Positions 1 through 7,185 of a DNA stretch of 10,611 nt are shown in pieces. Source of the DNA: Methylobacter sp. (lineage in GTDB: Bacteria > Pseudomonadota > Gammaproteobacteria > Methylococcales > Methylomonadaceae); NCBI GenBank assembly GCA_023229605.1, contig JALNYY010000139.1, positions 1-10,611 of the forward strand, written 5' to 3'. The notes beneath the pieces were generated by a model. The model had not been told where the DNA came from and searched no databases. It was given only the letters and a program-made list of their open reading frames with translations. Each line of letters opens with the position of its first letter. Position 1 is the stretch's first letter. The translations under genes and the position numbers were made by a program.

Positions 1-63
1 CTGACAAAATCCGAAAAGATATTTTCTTATAATAAAGTCGACCTTCCGACTTCCACCGGGCTT

Positions 64-127
64 GTCCAACAACCGGTTCAGATTGTGGCTCGCTATCGCT
101 CACACAATCTAACCTTATTCGTTATGC
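64..127 (-). repeat. attC-like integron recombination site (left)
   Basis: On the plus strand the site opens with GTCCAAC (64-70, fits RYYYAAC) and closes with GTTATGC (121-127, one base off GTTRRRY). Between them GGTT (75-78), a bulged C79 and AGATTGTG (80-87) pair with CACAATCT plus AACC (103-114), giving a 12-bp stem with one extrahelical base and a 15-nt loop (88-102). Box, short spacer, stem with bulge and loop is the architecture of integron attC sites, and 64 bp is within their size range. The R boxes are nearly palindromic, so direction is ambiguous. The neighbouring gene layout suggests minus, with R'' overlapping the HNH stop codon; the bulge, which attC sites usually carry in the arm next to RYYYAAC, suggests plus. 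Most of the site recurs inverted at 9723-9767. No integrase gene is in the window. Confidence 0.66.
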
Positions 128-881
128 ATTTTCGTTACGGCCTAAGTGGCCTTTCAATTGCTCGATGGTCAGGGCAGGCTGTGTACTGTGAATGATTGCA
201 TGACAGTTTGGACATACTGGCCTTAGGTCCCTGACGGGGTCTAGCTCATACTGCTTCTTGATCTCTGACAACGGCACCAAGTGATGCACATGAATGTAAC
301 CAGCCCCAATCTGGCCGTATACGGCTTGGAAATTGAAACCGCAAACAATACACGTTGCCCCGTAGTGTTTTATGCACGCCGCCCGGGCCTTTGCATTTCG
401 TTCGTATGCATTGATAGATACGATGCGTGATGTGCCCTCAATATATTTCTCGGGGTGCTCTACTTCCTCGGGCAGTTGAGGTGAGAGGATGCCGTCTGAG
501 GCATACCACTTCCCCCCGACCCTTTTAAGAAGTTTTGATGTGAGTTCCGGCACGAACCCTTTAATGGTTGCAGGGCCAATACCGTTTTCATCCTTTCGTT
601 CATCCGAGTAGATGATTGGAAACGTTTTCAGGGAGTATCCTTCTTCCTCAACAAGACGAATATGCTCTCTGGCTTCCGGGTAGGCCGGGTTCTTTCTCCC
701 CGCGTAATTTCGTTCCCATGCCTCATCAAGAACTAAGGCTGTGCTTCCTTCTGTGTTCTTGTCCCAAGCCCCGAAAATAATGAACTTCTCCTTCTCGTTG
801 ATGAAGGACCAACTCCAGTTCCAGTTCCGGCACGTTGCGCCTTGAGATTCGATGAATGACTTTCTGCTCATAGGTGCCTAA
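70..881 (-). mobile_element. putative integron gene cassette carrying an HNH nuclease
   Basis: The unit is bounded by the attC-like site at 64-127 and a degenerate one at 876-972, and holds a single gene that fills nearly the whole interval. Reading the minus strand, a TTTAGGC box (882-876, one base from GTTRRRY) is followed by four bases and then the ATG. The stop codon overlaps the next R-type box. Start and stop pressed against the recombination boxes is the usual layout of a gene cassette. The plus-strand cassette at 9296 has the same four-base box-to-ATG spacing. The weak point is the missing invariant G of GTT at the inner boundary, so the cassette may now be immobile. The call is inferred from structure and not proven by a linked integrase. 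Confidence 0.5.
122..871 (-). CDS. HNH endonuclease with an uncharacterised N-terminal domain
   Basis: A 249-aa protein with a clear C-terminal HNH (beta-beta-alpha metal) nuclease fold. Cys174 and Cys177 pair with Cys220 and Cys223 as a likely structural zinc site. His196-His197 in HVHHLVP supply the catalytic or metal-binding histidines, and DLRPVCPNCH (215-224) with His228 completes the motif. This resembles the nuclease half of McrA-type restriction enzymes. Residues 1-125 form a separate domain rich in Trp and aromatic residues (RNWNWSWSF, IIFGAWD), which I do not recognise with certainty. In such proteins the N-terminal part often reads modified or foreign DNA, so a defence role is plausible but inferred. 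No methyltransferase partner is present. The gene stands alone between attC-like sites, which suggests horizontal acquisition as an integron cassette. The ATG is the first residue after the boundary box, with no strong Shine-Dalgarno sequence. Confidence 0.85.
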   Translation of the reverse strand: MSRKSFIESQGATCRNWNWSWSFINEKEKFIIFGAWDKNTEGSTALVLDEAWERNYAGRKNPAYPEAREHIRLVEEEGYSLKTFPIIYSDERKDENGIGPATIKGFVPELTSKLLKRVGGKWYASDGILSPQLPEEVEHPEKYIEGTSRIVSINAYERNAKARAACIKHYGATCIVCGFNFQAVYGQIGAGYIHVHHLVPLSEIKKQYELDPVRDLRPVCPNCHAIIHSTQPALTIEQLKGHLGRNENA

Positions 882-972
882 AGAAATGCATAAACGCTAA
901 GTAGACACCTTTTTAGATGTATATTATTTTTCAATCGCAGGTGTATAACACAACTCCTGAGAACCGTTAGGC
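876..972 (-). repeat. degenerate attC-like site upstream of the HNH gene
   Basis: GCCTAAA (876-882) and GTTAGGC (966-972) are inverted R-type boxes 97 bp apart. GTTAGGC fits GTTRRRY exactly; the partner differs from RYYYAAC at the last base. Symmetrically inside lie ACACCT and AGGTGT, which pair as a 6-bp stem, each about 21-22 nt from its box. The size suits attC sites, but the spacer between box and stem is longer than usual and most of it is unpaired. The rest of 883-1047 is AT-rich, with no gene seen between the HNH gene and the end of psd. Confidence 0.32.
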
Positions 973-1047
973 AAGATACTATATATGTTGAAGCATTGAT
1001 AGCAACCTTTTCACGCAAATAAAAATACACCTCCGAAACTTTCTTAT

Positions 1048-1914
1048 TCAGGGATTATCCAGCACCCGACCAATCAACTCCCCCAACCTAACCGTCTTCC
1101 CCGCTTTAAACTCGGCATCCCACTGCGCCTTATCCTTGCCAAACAAAACAATAATCGTAGAGCCCATATTAAACCGTCCCATTTCTTCGCCGATTTTCAA
1201 CGTAGGCGCATCATCGCCATACTGCCGGCTTTGCACTTCAGTAACGCTTGGCGGCGTGACCACGCCGTGCCAGACGGTTTCCACACTGGACACGAAGATT
1301 GCTCCGACCAGCACCAAAGCCATCGGGCCGATTTCCGTGTCGAAAATTGCCGCGACGCGCTCGTTTCTGGCGAATAATCCCGGAACGGAATTGGTGGTGG
1401 CTGTATTGACGCTAAACAAGCGGCCGGGTATATGCACCATTTCTCTTAAGGTGCCGGTCAGCGGCATGTGCAGGCGGTGGTAGTCTTTGGGCGACAGGTA
1501 GATGGTGGTGAATACGCCGTTGTTAAACGGTTCGGCGCGGGCTGCATCGCCGCCCAGCAAATCGGTTGCGGTAAAGCTTTTGCCTTTGGCCTGGAAGATT
1601 TGGCCGTCGGTAATGTCTCCGGCCTGGCTGACTGCGCCGTCGGCAGGGCAGACGATCGCGTTTCTTTCTGTGCTGAGCGGCCTAACGCCGGGTTTTAGTT
1701 CGCGGGTGAAAAAGTCGTTAAAGCTCTTGTAGGCGTTGATGTCCCGCTCCAGCGCTTCGTCCATGTTGACGCCGTAATGCTTGATGATCTGCTTGATAAA
1801 CAGGTTTTTAAAGGATCTGTTTTCGCAGTGGGTCAACTTGCTCATCATCGCGGACAGGGCGTGATGCGGTAAAACGTATTGGGGCAGGGTAGTCAGGGCT
1901 TCTTTAAAATTCAT
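1048..1914 (-). CDS. psd: phosphatidylserine decarboxylase proenzyme
   Basis: Makes phosphatidylethanolamine by decarboxylating phosphatidylserine at the inner membrane, the last step of PE synthesis. The 288-aa protein carries the family hallmarks. PADG includes Asp92, DYHRLHMP holds His146 and His149, and MGST (250-253) is the self-cleavage site, where Ser252 would become the pyruvoyl group of the alpha chain. The usual gammaproteobacterial motif is LGST, so Met250 is a mild variant. Asp92, His149 and Ser252 match the Asp/His/Ser self-processing triad described for the E. coli enzyme. The length is typical of proteobacterial type I Psd. The start codon overlaps the stop of the upstream flhB-like gene in an ATGA junction, implying translational coupling in a queF - flhB-like - psd transcript. 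No clear terminator hairpin follows the stop. Confidence 0.96.
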   Translation of the reverse strand: MNFKEALTTLPQYVLPHHALSAMMSKLTHCENRSFKNLFIKQIIKHYGVNMDEALERDINAYKSFNDFFTRELKPGVRPLSTERNAIVCPADGAVSQAGDITDGQIFQAKGKSFTATDLLGGDAARAEPFNNGVFTTIYLSPKDYHRLHMPLTGTLREMVHIPGRLFSVNTATTNSVPGLFARNERVAAIFDTEIGPMALVLVGAIFVSSVETVWHGVVTPPSVTEVQSRQYGDDAPTLKIGEEMGRFNMGSTIIVLFGKDKAQWDAEFKAGKTVRLGELIGRVLDNP

Positions 1915-2195
1915 GGCTGGTAATTATCGGGTGTTTTGCCGCTTAAGAAATACGCGAAAGCGATGATTTCCGCGACGGCGACATAGAGTTCATTGGGGAT
2001 TTCATCGCCTAGCGGAATTTGAGCCAGGATTCTTGCTAGTTCCGGCTCGGTTTGCAGCGGTATTCCGTGGTATTCGGCTATTGCCAGGATTTGTTCTGCG
2101 GTAAGCCCCGTGCCTGTGGCGGTAACCTTGGGCGCATTTTTACCGTCGTATTTTAATGCGACGGCAATGTCCGAGGTGTAATAGGTCTTAGCCAT
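1911..2195 (-). CDS. stand-alone FlhB C-terminal-domain protein
   Basis: A 94-aa protein aligned by eye to the cytoplasmic C-terminal domain of FlhB/YscU-type flagellar and type III export proteins. AVALKYDGKNAPKV (11-24) matches the start of that domain, and the later segment with IPLQTEPELA, IP.EL and AVAEIIAFAY (72-82) matches its end. It lacks the transmembrane half of FlhB and the autocleavage motif NPTH: the equivalent position just before AVALKYD reads YTSD. It is therefore a free domain resembling the post-cleavage fragment. Such FlhB-like (FhlB/FlhB2) proteins are known in proteobacteria, and in some species can partly replace the FlhB tail in hook-length switching. No flagellar genes are near, and its place between queF and psd gives no functional hint. 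The stop overlaps the psd start by 4 bp, and it begins 6 bp after queF ends. Confidence 0.85.
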   Translation of the reverse strand: MAKTYYTSDIAVALKYDGKNAPKVTATGTGLTAEQILAIAEYHGIPLQTEPELARILAQIPLGDEIPNELYVAVAEIIAFAYFLSGKTPDNYQP

Positions 2196-2201
2196 TATCC
2201 A

Positions 2202-2591
2202 TCACGGCAGCGTAACCGGTTCCGGCGCTTGCCAGTTAGGGTTTCTGTGTTCGACGACGACGGTGGTGTAGATGCCGCCGCGCACATTGAATTCGGCGCG
2301 GATACGCATGAAGTTGGGGGCTATGGCTTCAACGAGGTCGTCGAGGATTTCATTGGTGACGGCTTCATGGAATGCGCCTTGGTCGCGGAATGCCCACATG
2401 TACAGCTTAAGGGCTTTGAGTTCCACGCACAGCGCTGCGGGGATGTATTCGATCTGGATGGTGGCAAAATCCGGCTGGCCTGTTTTTGGACACAGGCAGG
2501 TGAACTCAGGTACGTCGATACGGATCGTGTAATCGCGGCCTGGTTTCGGGTTGTCGAAAGTTTCCAGATCTTTGCTTGGTTGTGTAGTCAT
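2202..2591 (-). CDS. queF: NADPH-dependent 7-cyano-7-deazaguanine reductase, unimodular type
   Basis: Reduces the nitrile of preQ0 to the amine of preQ1 using NADPH, in the pathway to the tRNA wobble base queuosine; cytoplasmic. The 129-aa length is that of the short, Bacillus-type QueF, not the long two-module E. coli type. LCPKTGQPDF holds the nucleophile Cys34, which forms the thioimide with substrate, and the general acid Asp41. ELKALKLYMWAFRDQ (58-72) corresponds to the family signature ES/LKSxK..Y, in the NADPH-binding region. His75-Glu76 match the substrate-binding His-Glu. It is the first gene of the reverse cluster and diverges from smc across 108 bp. The ATG is preceded by an A-rich stretch, not a strong ribosome-binding site. 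I saw no preQ1 riboswitch-like structure upstream. Confidence 0.95.
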   Translation of the reverse strand: MTTQPSKDLETFDNPKPGRDYTIRIDVPEFTCLCPKTGQPDFATIQIEYIPAALCVELKALKLYMWAFRDQGAFHEAVTNEILDDLVEAIAPNFMRIRAEFNVRGGIYTTVVVEHRNPNWQAPEPVTLP

Positions 2592-2699
2592 TTTTACTTA
2601 TAAATAAAGGATGTGTATAAAAAAGTCGAAACTTTGGCGCGTATCGTTAATAATACTCGGCTATTTTAATTCAACTGTTCGGATATTCATACCAGTACT
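2592..2699. promoter_or_regulatory. divergent promoter region between queF and smc
   Basis: This 108-bp AT-rich gap is the only place where promoters for the reverse queF cluster and for smc can lie immediately upstream. I see AT-rich -10-like stretches in both directions, but no -35/-10 pair at good spacing that I would assign. smc has no clear Shine-Dalgarno sequence before its ATG. The region is called from position, not from a defined motif. Confidence 0.4.
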
Positions 2700-5600
2700 A
2701 TGAAGCTGGAAAAAATCAAGCTTGCGGGGTTTAAATCCTTTGTTGATCAAACGGTCATACCGATCAGCGGTAATCTGACCGCCATCGTCGGGCCTAACGG
2801 CTGCGGCAAATCCAATATTATCGATGCGGTGCGCTGGGTGATGGGCGAAAGCTCCGCCAAGCATTTGCGCGGCGGAAGCATGGCCGATGTGATCTTTAAC
2901 GGCTCATCGGGACGCAAACCGGTCAGCACGGCTTCGGTCGAGCTGGTATTTAACAATACCGAGGGCAAGCTCTGCGGCGAATACTCCCAATACGATACCA
3001 TCGCGATCAAGCGCCAGATCAGCCGTGACGGCACGTCCGTGTTCATGCTGAACGGTTCGCGCTGCCGCCGCAAAGACATTACCGACATCTTTTTGGGTAC
3101 GGGCTTGGGCTCAAGAAGCTATGCGATCATCGAGCAGGGTACTATTTCCCGCATGGTTGAAGCCAAGCCGGATGAATTAAGGGTTCATATCGAGGAAGCG
3201 GCGGGCGTCTCCAAATACAAGGAACGCCGCAGCGAAACCGAAACCCGGATGAAACATACCCGTGAAAATCTGGAGCGGCTGGACGATTTGCGCGACGAAG
3301 TCGAAAAGCAAATCAAGCATCTGCAAAAACAGGCCGAAAAAGCCGAAAAATATACCGAGCTTAAAAAACAGGAACGCCAATTCAAGCTGGAACTGTTGGC
3401 GATGCGCTGGAACACCTATCATCAGGCCGCAAAGCAATTGGATGAAAAATTGCAGGAAGTGGCTCACGAGCATAACCGTTTGTTTGTGGAATTGCGCGAC
3501 ATCGATAGCAACATCGAAGCAAAACGTGCCGAACACAAGACCCAGCAACAGCAGACTAATCGCATTCAGGGCGACTATTACCAGATCGTCGCCGAAGTCA
3601 GCGGCCTGGAACAGACCATCAAGCACAGTGAAAGCAGCCGCGAACAAACCGCAATTGAAATTAACCGCTTGCGCCAGCAAGCCGACCAGTCGTTAAAAGA
3701 GCTCGAAGCCGATGTGCAGCAACTGGAAGAAATCAAGCAGGCCCTGTTTGAAGCGGAAGAGGCGTTAATTGTTGCGGAGGAACGGCAGGAAGACGTTTTA
3801 TACAGCCAGCAGGAAGTGCAGGACCAAAGAGGCTCCTGGCAGGAGCAATGGGAAGCATACCGGACGACCAGTTCCAGCTATAAAGAACAGGCCGAAGTGC
3901 AACGGGTAAAATCTGTGCAGCTGGAAAACCAGAATCGCCAGCTGCAAATCCGTCTGGATAAACTGCACAGCGAGCGCAGCGAGCTGGAGGCCGGCGATTT
4001 GCAAAGCGAGATTGAATCCCTGGATACCGGCATCGAAATCATTGAGACGCAGCGCGCCGAGCTGCACCGGCAGCTTGAAGATCTTCATCAGCAGATACGC
4101 GAGCAGCGGCAGCAGGTTAAACAGTACCATGAAGAACTGCATACGCGCCGGTCGGAAATGCAAAGCGTCAAAGGCAAAATCACCTCGCTGGAATTATTGC
4201 AGCAACATGCAATGGGCAAAGACAACAAGCATCTGAGCGCATGGCTGGCGTCCGTGGATTTGACCGAAAATCGGCGTCTTGCCGAATTTCTGGACGTGCA
4301 GCCTGGCTGGGATAAGGCGGTGGAAACGGTTTTGGGCAGTTACCTTGAGGCGATTTGTATAGAAAGCGCCGATCAGCTTATACCGGGCTTGCAGCGGTTG
4401 ACCGATGAGTCGGTGATGCTGATTGAGACTGGTATTAAATCGTCGGGCTACGCTAGCGCTAACCCGACCTACACCAGTTTGCTGGATAAAGTAAAAGCGC
4501 CGTGGGATTTGAGCAACTTGCTGTCCGGGGTTTACTGCGCCGACGATACCGAAACGGCGCGGGCTTTATCCGCTCAACTGGAACCGCATGAATCGGTCAT
4601 CACCCCGGACGGCACCTGGTTCGGTTCGGGCTGGATCAAGATAATCCGCGCCAAAGACAGTAAAACAGGCGTGTTACAGCGCGAGAAAGAATTGCGTCTG
4701 TTAAAGCAGCGTCAGGAAGAACTGCACAGCGAAATTGAAGCCTTTGAAGACCGGCTTGAAACCGTCGAGACCGGCTTGAAAGACGCGGAAGCCGCCCGCG
4801 AATCGATACAGCAACAGGATAATAGTCTCGGCGCCGAACTGTCGGTAAAGAGCGCCGAGTTCAGCGCGCATTCGGCGCGGCTGGAACATCAGCAACGCCG
4901 TCTGGGACAGGTCTGCAACGATATTGACGATATAAGCCGCGAGGCTGCCGAAAATGCCGAGACAATCGCCGAATCCCAGATGATGCAGGAGCAGGCCGAA
5001 CAGGTTATGGCCGAGCAGGAGCAAAAAAAGCAGGATCTGGAAGCATTGAATCAGGAACTGCAATCCGAGCAACAGCGTATCGACCAGGCTGCCAATGAAG
5101 CCAGGCAACAGGTTTACAGCATCAAGTCGCAGATTGAATCGTTGCGGTCTTCCGAAACTTTAACCGGCAAACAGCTGGATCGTTTACAGCTGCAACACCA
5201 GCAGTCGGTCCTGCGCATTGCCGAGCTGGAGAAGAATCTGCATCAAACGCTGACCCCGATGGATCAGGAAAAAAAGCAGTTGGAGCAGATGAGTGCGGAT
5301 AAAGAGCAGCTGGAGGCACGCCTGAAAAAACAACGCCAGCTTCAGGAAGACCTCGAAGCGGAAATAACGCAGCTATCCGAAGCACACATCAAGACGCAAC
5401 GCGCCCTGGAAAAGCAAAAAGAAGCGTTGGACACGATCCGTTTTGAATTGCAGGAAAGCAAAGTGCGATCACAAACCGTCAACGAACAGCTTAAAGAAAT
5501 CGATGCGGATGTCGAACAAGTGCTGCAAAACCTGCCGGAACAGGCGGAAGAGTCCAGCTGGAAAAGGACGGCTGACGACTTGTTGGCTCAAATCGAAAGA

Positions 5601-6215
5601 TTGGGTACCATTAACTTGACTGCGATAGAGGAATACAAGGCGCAGTCCGAACGCATGGATTTTCTTAACGAGCAACATGCCGATTTAATCGAAGCCTTGC
5701 AAACCCTGGATCAGGCGATCAGCAAGATCGATAAGGAAAGCCGGCTGCGTTTTAAGGAAACATTCGATAAAATAAACACAGGCTTGCAGGAGAAGTTTCC
5801 CAAATTGTTCGGCGGCGGTCACGCTTACCTGGAGCTGACTGAACAGGACGAACTGGAATCGGGCGTAAATATTATCGCCCGGCCTCCCGGCAAGAAAAAC
5901 AGCTCCATCCATTTGCTGTCCGGCGGAGAGAAGGCGTTAACGGCGGTCGCATTGGTGTTCTCGATTTTCGAACTCAATCCCGCGCCTTTTTGCTTGCTGG
6001 ACGAAGTCGATGCGCCGCTGGATGATGCTAATGTCGGGCGGTTTTCAAAAATGGTCGAAGAAATGTCGGCATCCGTGCAGTTTTTGTATATTTCCCATAA
6101 CAAAGTGACTATGGAAATTGCAAAACAGCTGGCAGGTGTTACTATGAAGGAGCCGGGCGTGTCCCGGATGGTCGCAGTTGATATTGAAGAAGCAGTTAGT
6201 CTGGCGGAAAACTAA
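2700..6215 (+). CDS. smc: chromosome segregation and condensation ATPase SMC
   Basis: The core subunit of the bacterial condensin that extrudes DNA loops and helps separate sister chromosomes. At 1171 aa it has the full SMC plan. The N-terminal head carries Walker A GPNGCGKSN (31-39). A long coiled coil rich in Glu, Gln, Lys and Arg follows, interrupted by a globular hinge at roughly 500-660, and a second coiled coil returns. The C-terminal head has the ABC signature LSGGEK (1073-1078) and Walker B CLLDEVDAPLDD (1098-1109) with catalytic Glu1102. The start MKLEKIKLAGFKSF is the standard SMC N terminus. ScpA and ScpB are not in the window. SMC instead of MukB argues against an enterobacterial host. 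The gene overlaps zipA by one base (TAATG). Several long antisense frames inside it are composition artefacts. Confidence 0.98.
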   Translation: MKLEKIKLAGFKSFVDQTVIPISGNLTAIVGPNGCGKSNIIDAVRWVMGESSAKHLRGGSMADVIFNGSSGRKPVSTASVELVFNNTEGKLCGEYSQYDTIAIKRQISRDGTSVFMLNGSRCRRKDITDIFLGTGLGSRSYAIIEQGTISRMVEAKPDELRVHIEEAAGVSKYKERRSETETRMKHTRENLERLDDLRDEVEKQIKHLQKQAEKAEKYTELKKQERQFKLELLAMRWNTYHQAAKQLDEKLQEVAHEHNRLFVELRDIDSNIEAKRAEHKTQQQQTNRIQGDYYQIVAEVSGLEQTIKHSESSREQTAIEINRLRQQADQSLKELEADVQQLEEIKQALFEAEEALIVAEERQEDVLYSQQEVQDQRGSWQEQWEAYRTTSSSYKEQAEVQRVKSVQLENQNRQLQIRLDKLHSERSELEAGDLQSEIESLDTGIEIIETQRAELHRQLEDLHQQIREQRQQVKQYHEELHTRRSEMQSVKGKITSLELLQQHAMGKDNKHLSAWLASVDLTENRRLAEFLDVQPGWDKAVETVLGSYLEAICIESADQLIPGLQRLTDESVMLIETGIKSSGYASANPTYTSLLDKVKAPWDLSNLLSGVYCADDTETARALSAQLEPHESVITPDGTWFGSGWIKIIRAKDSKTGVLQREKELRLLKQRQEELHSEIEAFEDRLETVETGLKDAEAARESIQQQDNSLGAELSVKSAEFSAHSARLEHQQRRLGQVCNDIDDISREAAENAETIAESQMMQEQAEQVMAEQEQKKQDLEALNQELQSEQQRIDQAANEARQQVYSIKSQIESLRSSETLTGKQLDRLQLQHQQSVLRIAELEKNLHQTLTPMDQEKKQLEQMSADKEQLEARLKKQRQLQEDLEAEITQLSEAHIKTQRALEKQKEALDTIRFELQESKVRSQTVNEQLKEIDADVEQVLQNLPEQAEESSWKRTADDLLAQIERLGTINLTAIEEYKAQSERMDFLNEQHADLIEALQTLDQAISKIDKESRLRFKETFDKINTGLQEKFPKLFGGGHAYLELTEQDELESGVNIIARPPGKKNSSIHLLSGGEKALTAVALVFSIFELNPAPFCLLDEVDAPLDDANVGRFSKMVEEMSASVQFLYISHNKVTMEIAKQLAGVTMKEPGVSRMVAVDIEEAVSLAEN

Positions 6216-6931
6216 TGGATAAAGAAATATTAAGAATTGTAATTATTGCAACCGGTATGGTTGTAGTCATCGGCATGCTGGTCTGGGCTTATATAAAAGA
6301 TAAAAAAGCCCAGGAAGAGTTGGAGTTTTACGATGACGAGATCGACGATGACGATGAATTGTTGGCGACAGATACCCACAGGGACATCAGGGACGACTTC
6401 GATATTATCCCGCTAGGAGCAGCGGCAAAAAGTAACGTCGGCGCTCATCATGCCCATGACAAACCGGATCGCTATTATGATGATGAAGACGAGGATTACT
6501 ATGAACAGGATGATGACGATGTAGAGCCGCCGCCACGCGCCGCCGCACCGGCCATTATCCAGTTCAGCATCATTACCAAGGCGGACGAGGATTTTAACGG
6601 CGCCGATCTGGTTGAGGCCTTTGAAATGGTCGGGCTTGAATACGGCAGTTTGAAAATATTCGAACGCCTGGACGAAAACCGGCTGGTCGATTTCGGCGTG
6701 GCCTGTATCGTCGAGCCGGGCACATTCCCGGAAAAAGATTTAGACCAGTTTTACTGCCCCGGCATCGTGTTCTTCATGCAGCCGGAAGCATTGGACAATG
6801 CAACAGCAGTTTTTGACGATTACATAGAAACCATCAACCTGTTGGCCGCGAAACTGGACGGCGTGATTCTCGATCATAGAAGACAGCCGCTGACCGATGC
6901 GACCGTTCAGGCCATTCGCCAGAGTTTGTAA
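6215..6931 (+). CDS. zipA: cell division protein ZipA
   Basis: Inner-membrane protein that tethers FtsZ to the membrane and stabilises the septal ring. The 238-aa product starts with a short N terminus and one transmembrane helix (about 6-27), giving the N-out, C-in topology known for ZipA. A linker of about 85 residues follows. The C-terminal FtsZ-binding domain (about 113-238) has the family pattern: LEYGSLKIFER, VEPGTF, and a closing helix with LDGVILDHRRQPLTD before IRQ. The linker is short and strongly acidic, with runs such as DDEDEDYYEQDDDD, in place of the Pro/Gln-rich linker of E. coli ZipA, whose protein is longer. The start codon overlaps the smc stop, so the two are probably translationally coupled. 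smc-zipA-ligA is a known gammaproteobacterial order, which supports the assignment. Confidence 0.93.
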   Translation: MDKEILRIVIIATGMVVVIGMLVWAYIKDKKAQEELEFYDDEIDDDDELLATDTHRDIRDDFDIIPLGAAAKSNVGAHHAHDKPDRYYDDEDEDYYEQDDDDVEPPPRAAAPAIIQFSIITKADEDFNGADLVEAFEMVGLEYGSLKIFERLDENRLVDFGVACIVEPGTFPEKDLDQFYCPGIVFFMQPEALDNATAVFDDYIETINLLAAKLDGVILDHRRQPLTDATVQAIRQSL

Positions 6932-6958
6932 TTTCAATAACCGTAAGGGATTTGTTCT

Positions 6959-7061
6959 GGTTCCCAAGTTCCGGCTTGGGAACCCAGATGTCGAAACTCT
7001 AGCTTTGCGAGACAGGAAGCTGGAGCTTCCAGTGCTGAATTCCCAAGCTGGAGCTTGGGAA
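6959..7061. repeat. cluster of three palindromic repeats between zipA and ligA
   Basis: Three hairpin-forming palindromes lie in about 100 bp. GGTTCCCAAG (6959-6968) pairs with CTTGGGAACC (6975-6984). GGAAGCT pairs with AGCTTCC around 7015-7030. TTCCCAAGCT (7040-7049) pairs with AGCTTGGGAA (7052-7061). The first and third are variants of one unit. They resemble the extragenic palindromes scattered through many methanotroph and other bacterial genomes. The first, 28 bases after the zipA stop, could also help end the smc-zipA transcript, but no T-tract follows. Confidence 0.7.
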
Positions 7062-7100
7062 CTAGCGTAAAGCCATAGGTTTCCACGCAACCTATATTAT

Positions 7101-7131
7101 CGTCATTCCGGCAGGGATTGCCGGAATCCAG
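7101..7131. repeat. short palindromic repeat of the ATTCCGGCA type
   Basis: ATTCCGGCA (7105-7113) and TGCCGGAAT (7119-7127) form a perfect 9-bp stem with a 5-nt loop, flanked by CGTC and CCAG. This style of interspersed repeat is common in proteobacterial intergenic DNA. It belongs to a different family from the nearby GGTTCCCAAG palindromes. It lies 55 bp before ligA and no gene is associated with it. Confidence 0.65.
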
Positions 7132-7185
7132 AATACAAGGACGTAAATAGATCAAAAAACGGCTTCATATCCAGAGACTATCTAG

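Noticed and set aside
1..63. Possible continuation of a cassette array at the left edge
   Set aside because: The 63 bases contain no start codon in the minus direction after the R box, and no second site. Too short to support a feature.
2229..2603. Long plus-strand open frame antisense to queF
   Set aside because: It overlaps a well-supported QueF coding region, and its protein has no recognisable motif. Treated as a shadow of codon composition.
2592..2699. preQ1 riboswitch upstream of queF
   Set aside because: No compact hairpin plus A-rich pseudoknot tail of the preQ1 aptamer type could be found in the 108-bp gap.
3177..5108. Several long minus-strand open frames inside smc, rich in Leu and Phe
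   Set aside because: They mirror the Glu/Gln/Lys-rich coiled-coil codons read backwards, which yields spurious hydrophobic proteins. No independent support.
6959..7131. CRISPR array
   Set aside because: Repeats are palindromes of different families at irregular distances, with no constant repeat-spacer rhythm and no cas genes.
6934..7155. 73-aa open frame across the zipA-ligA spacer
   Set aside because: It is made of translated palindromic repeats (the protein itself repeats its pattern) and has no ribosome-binding site.
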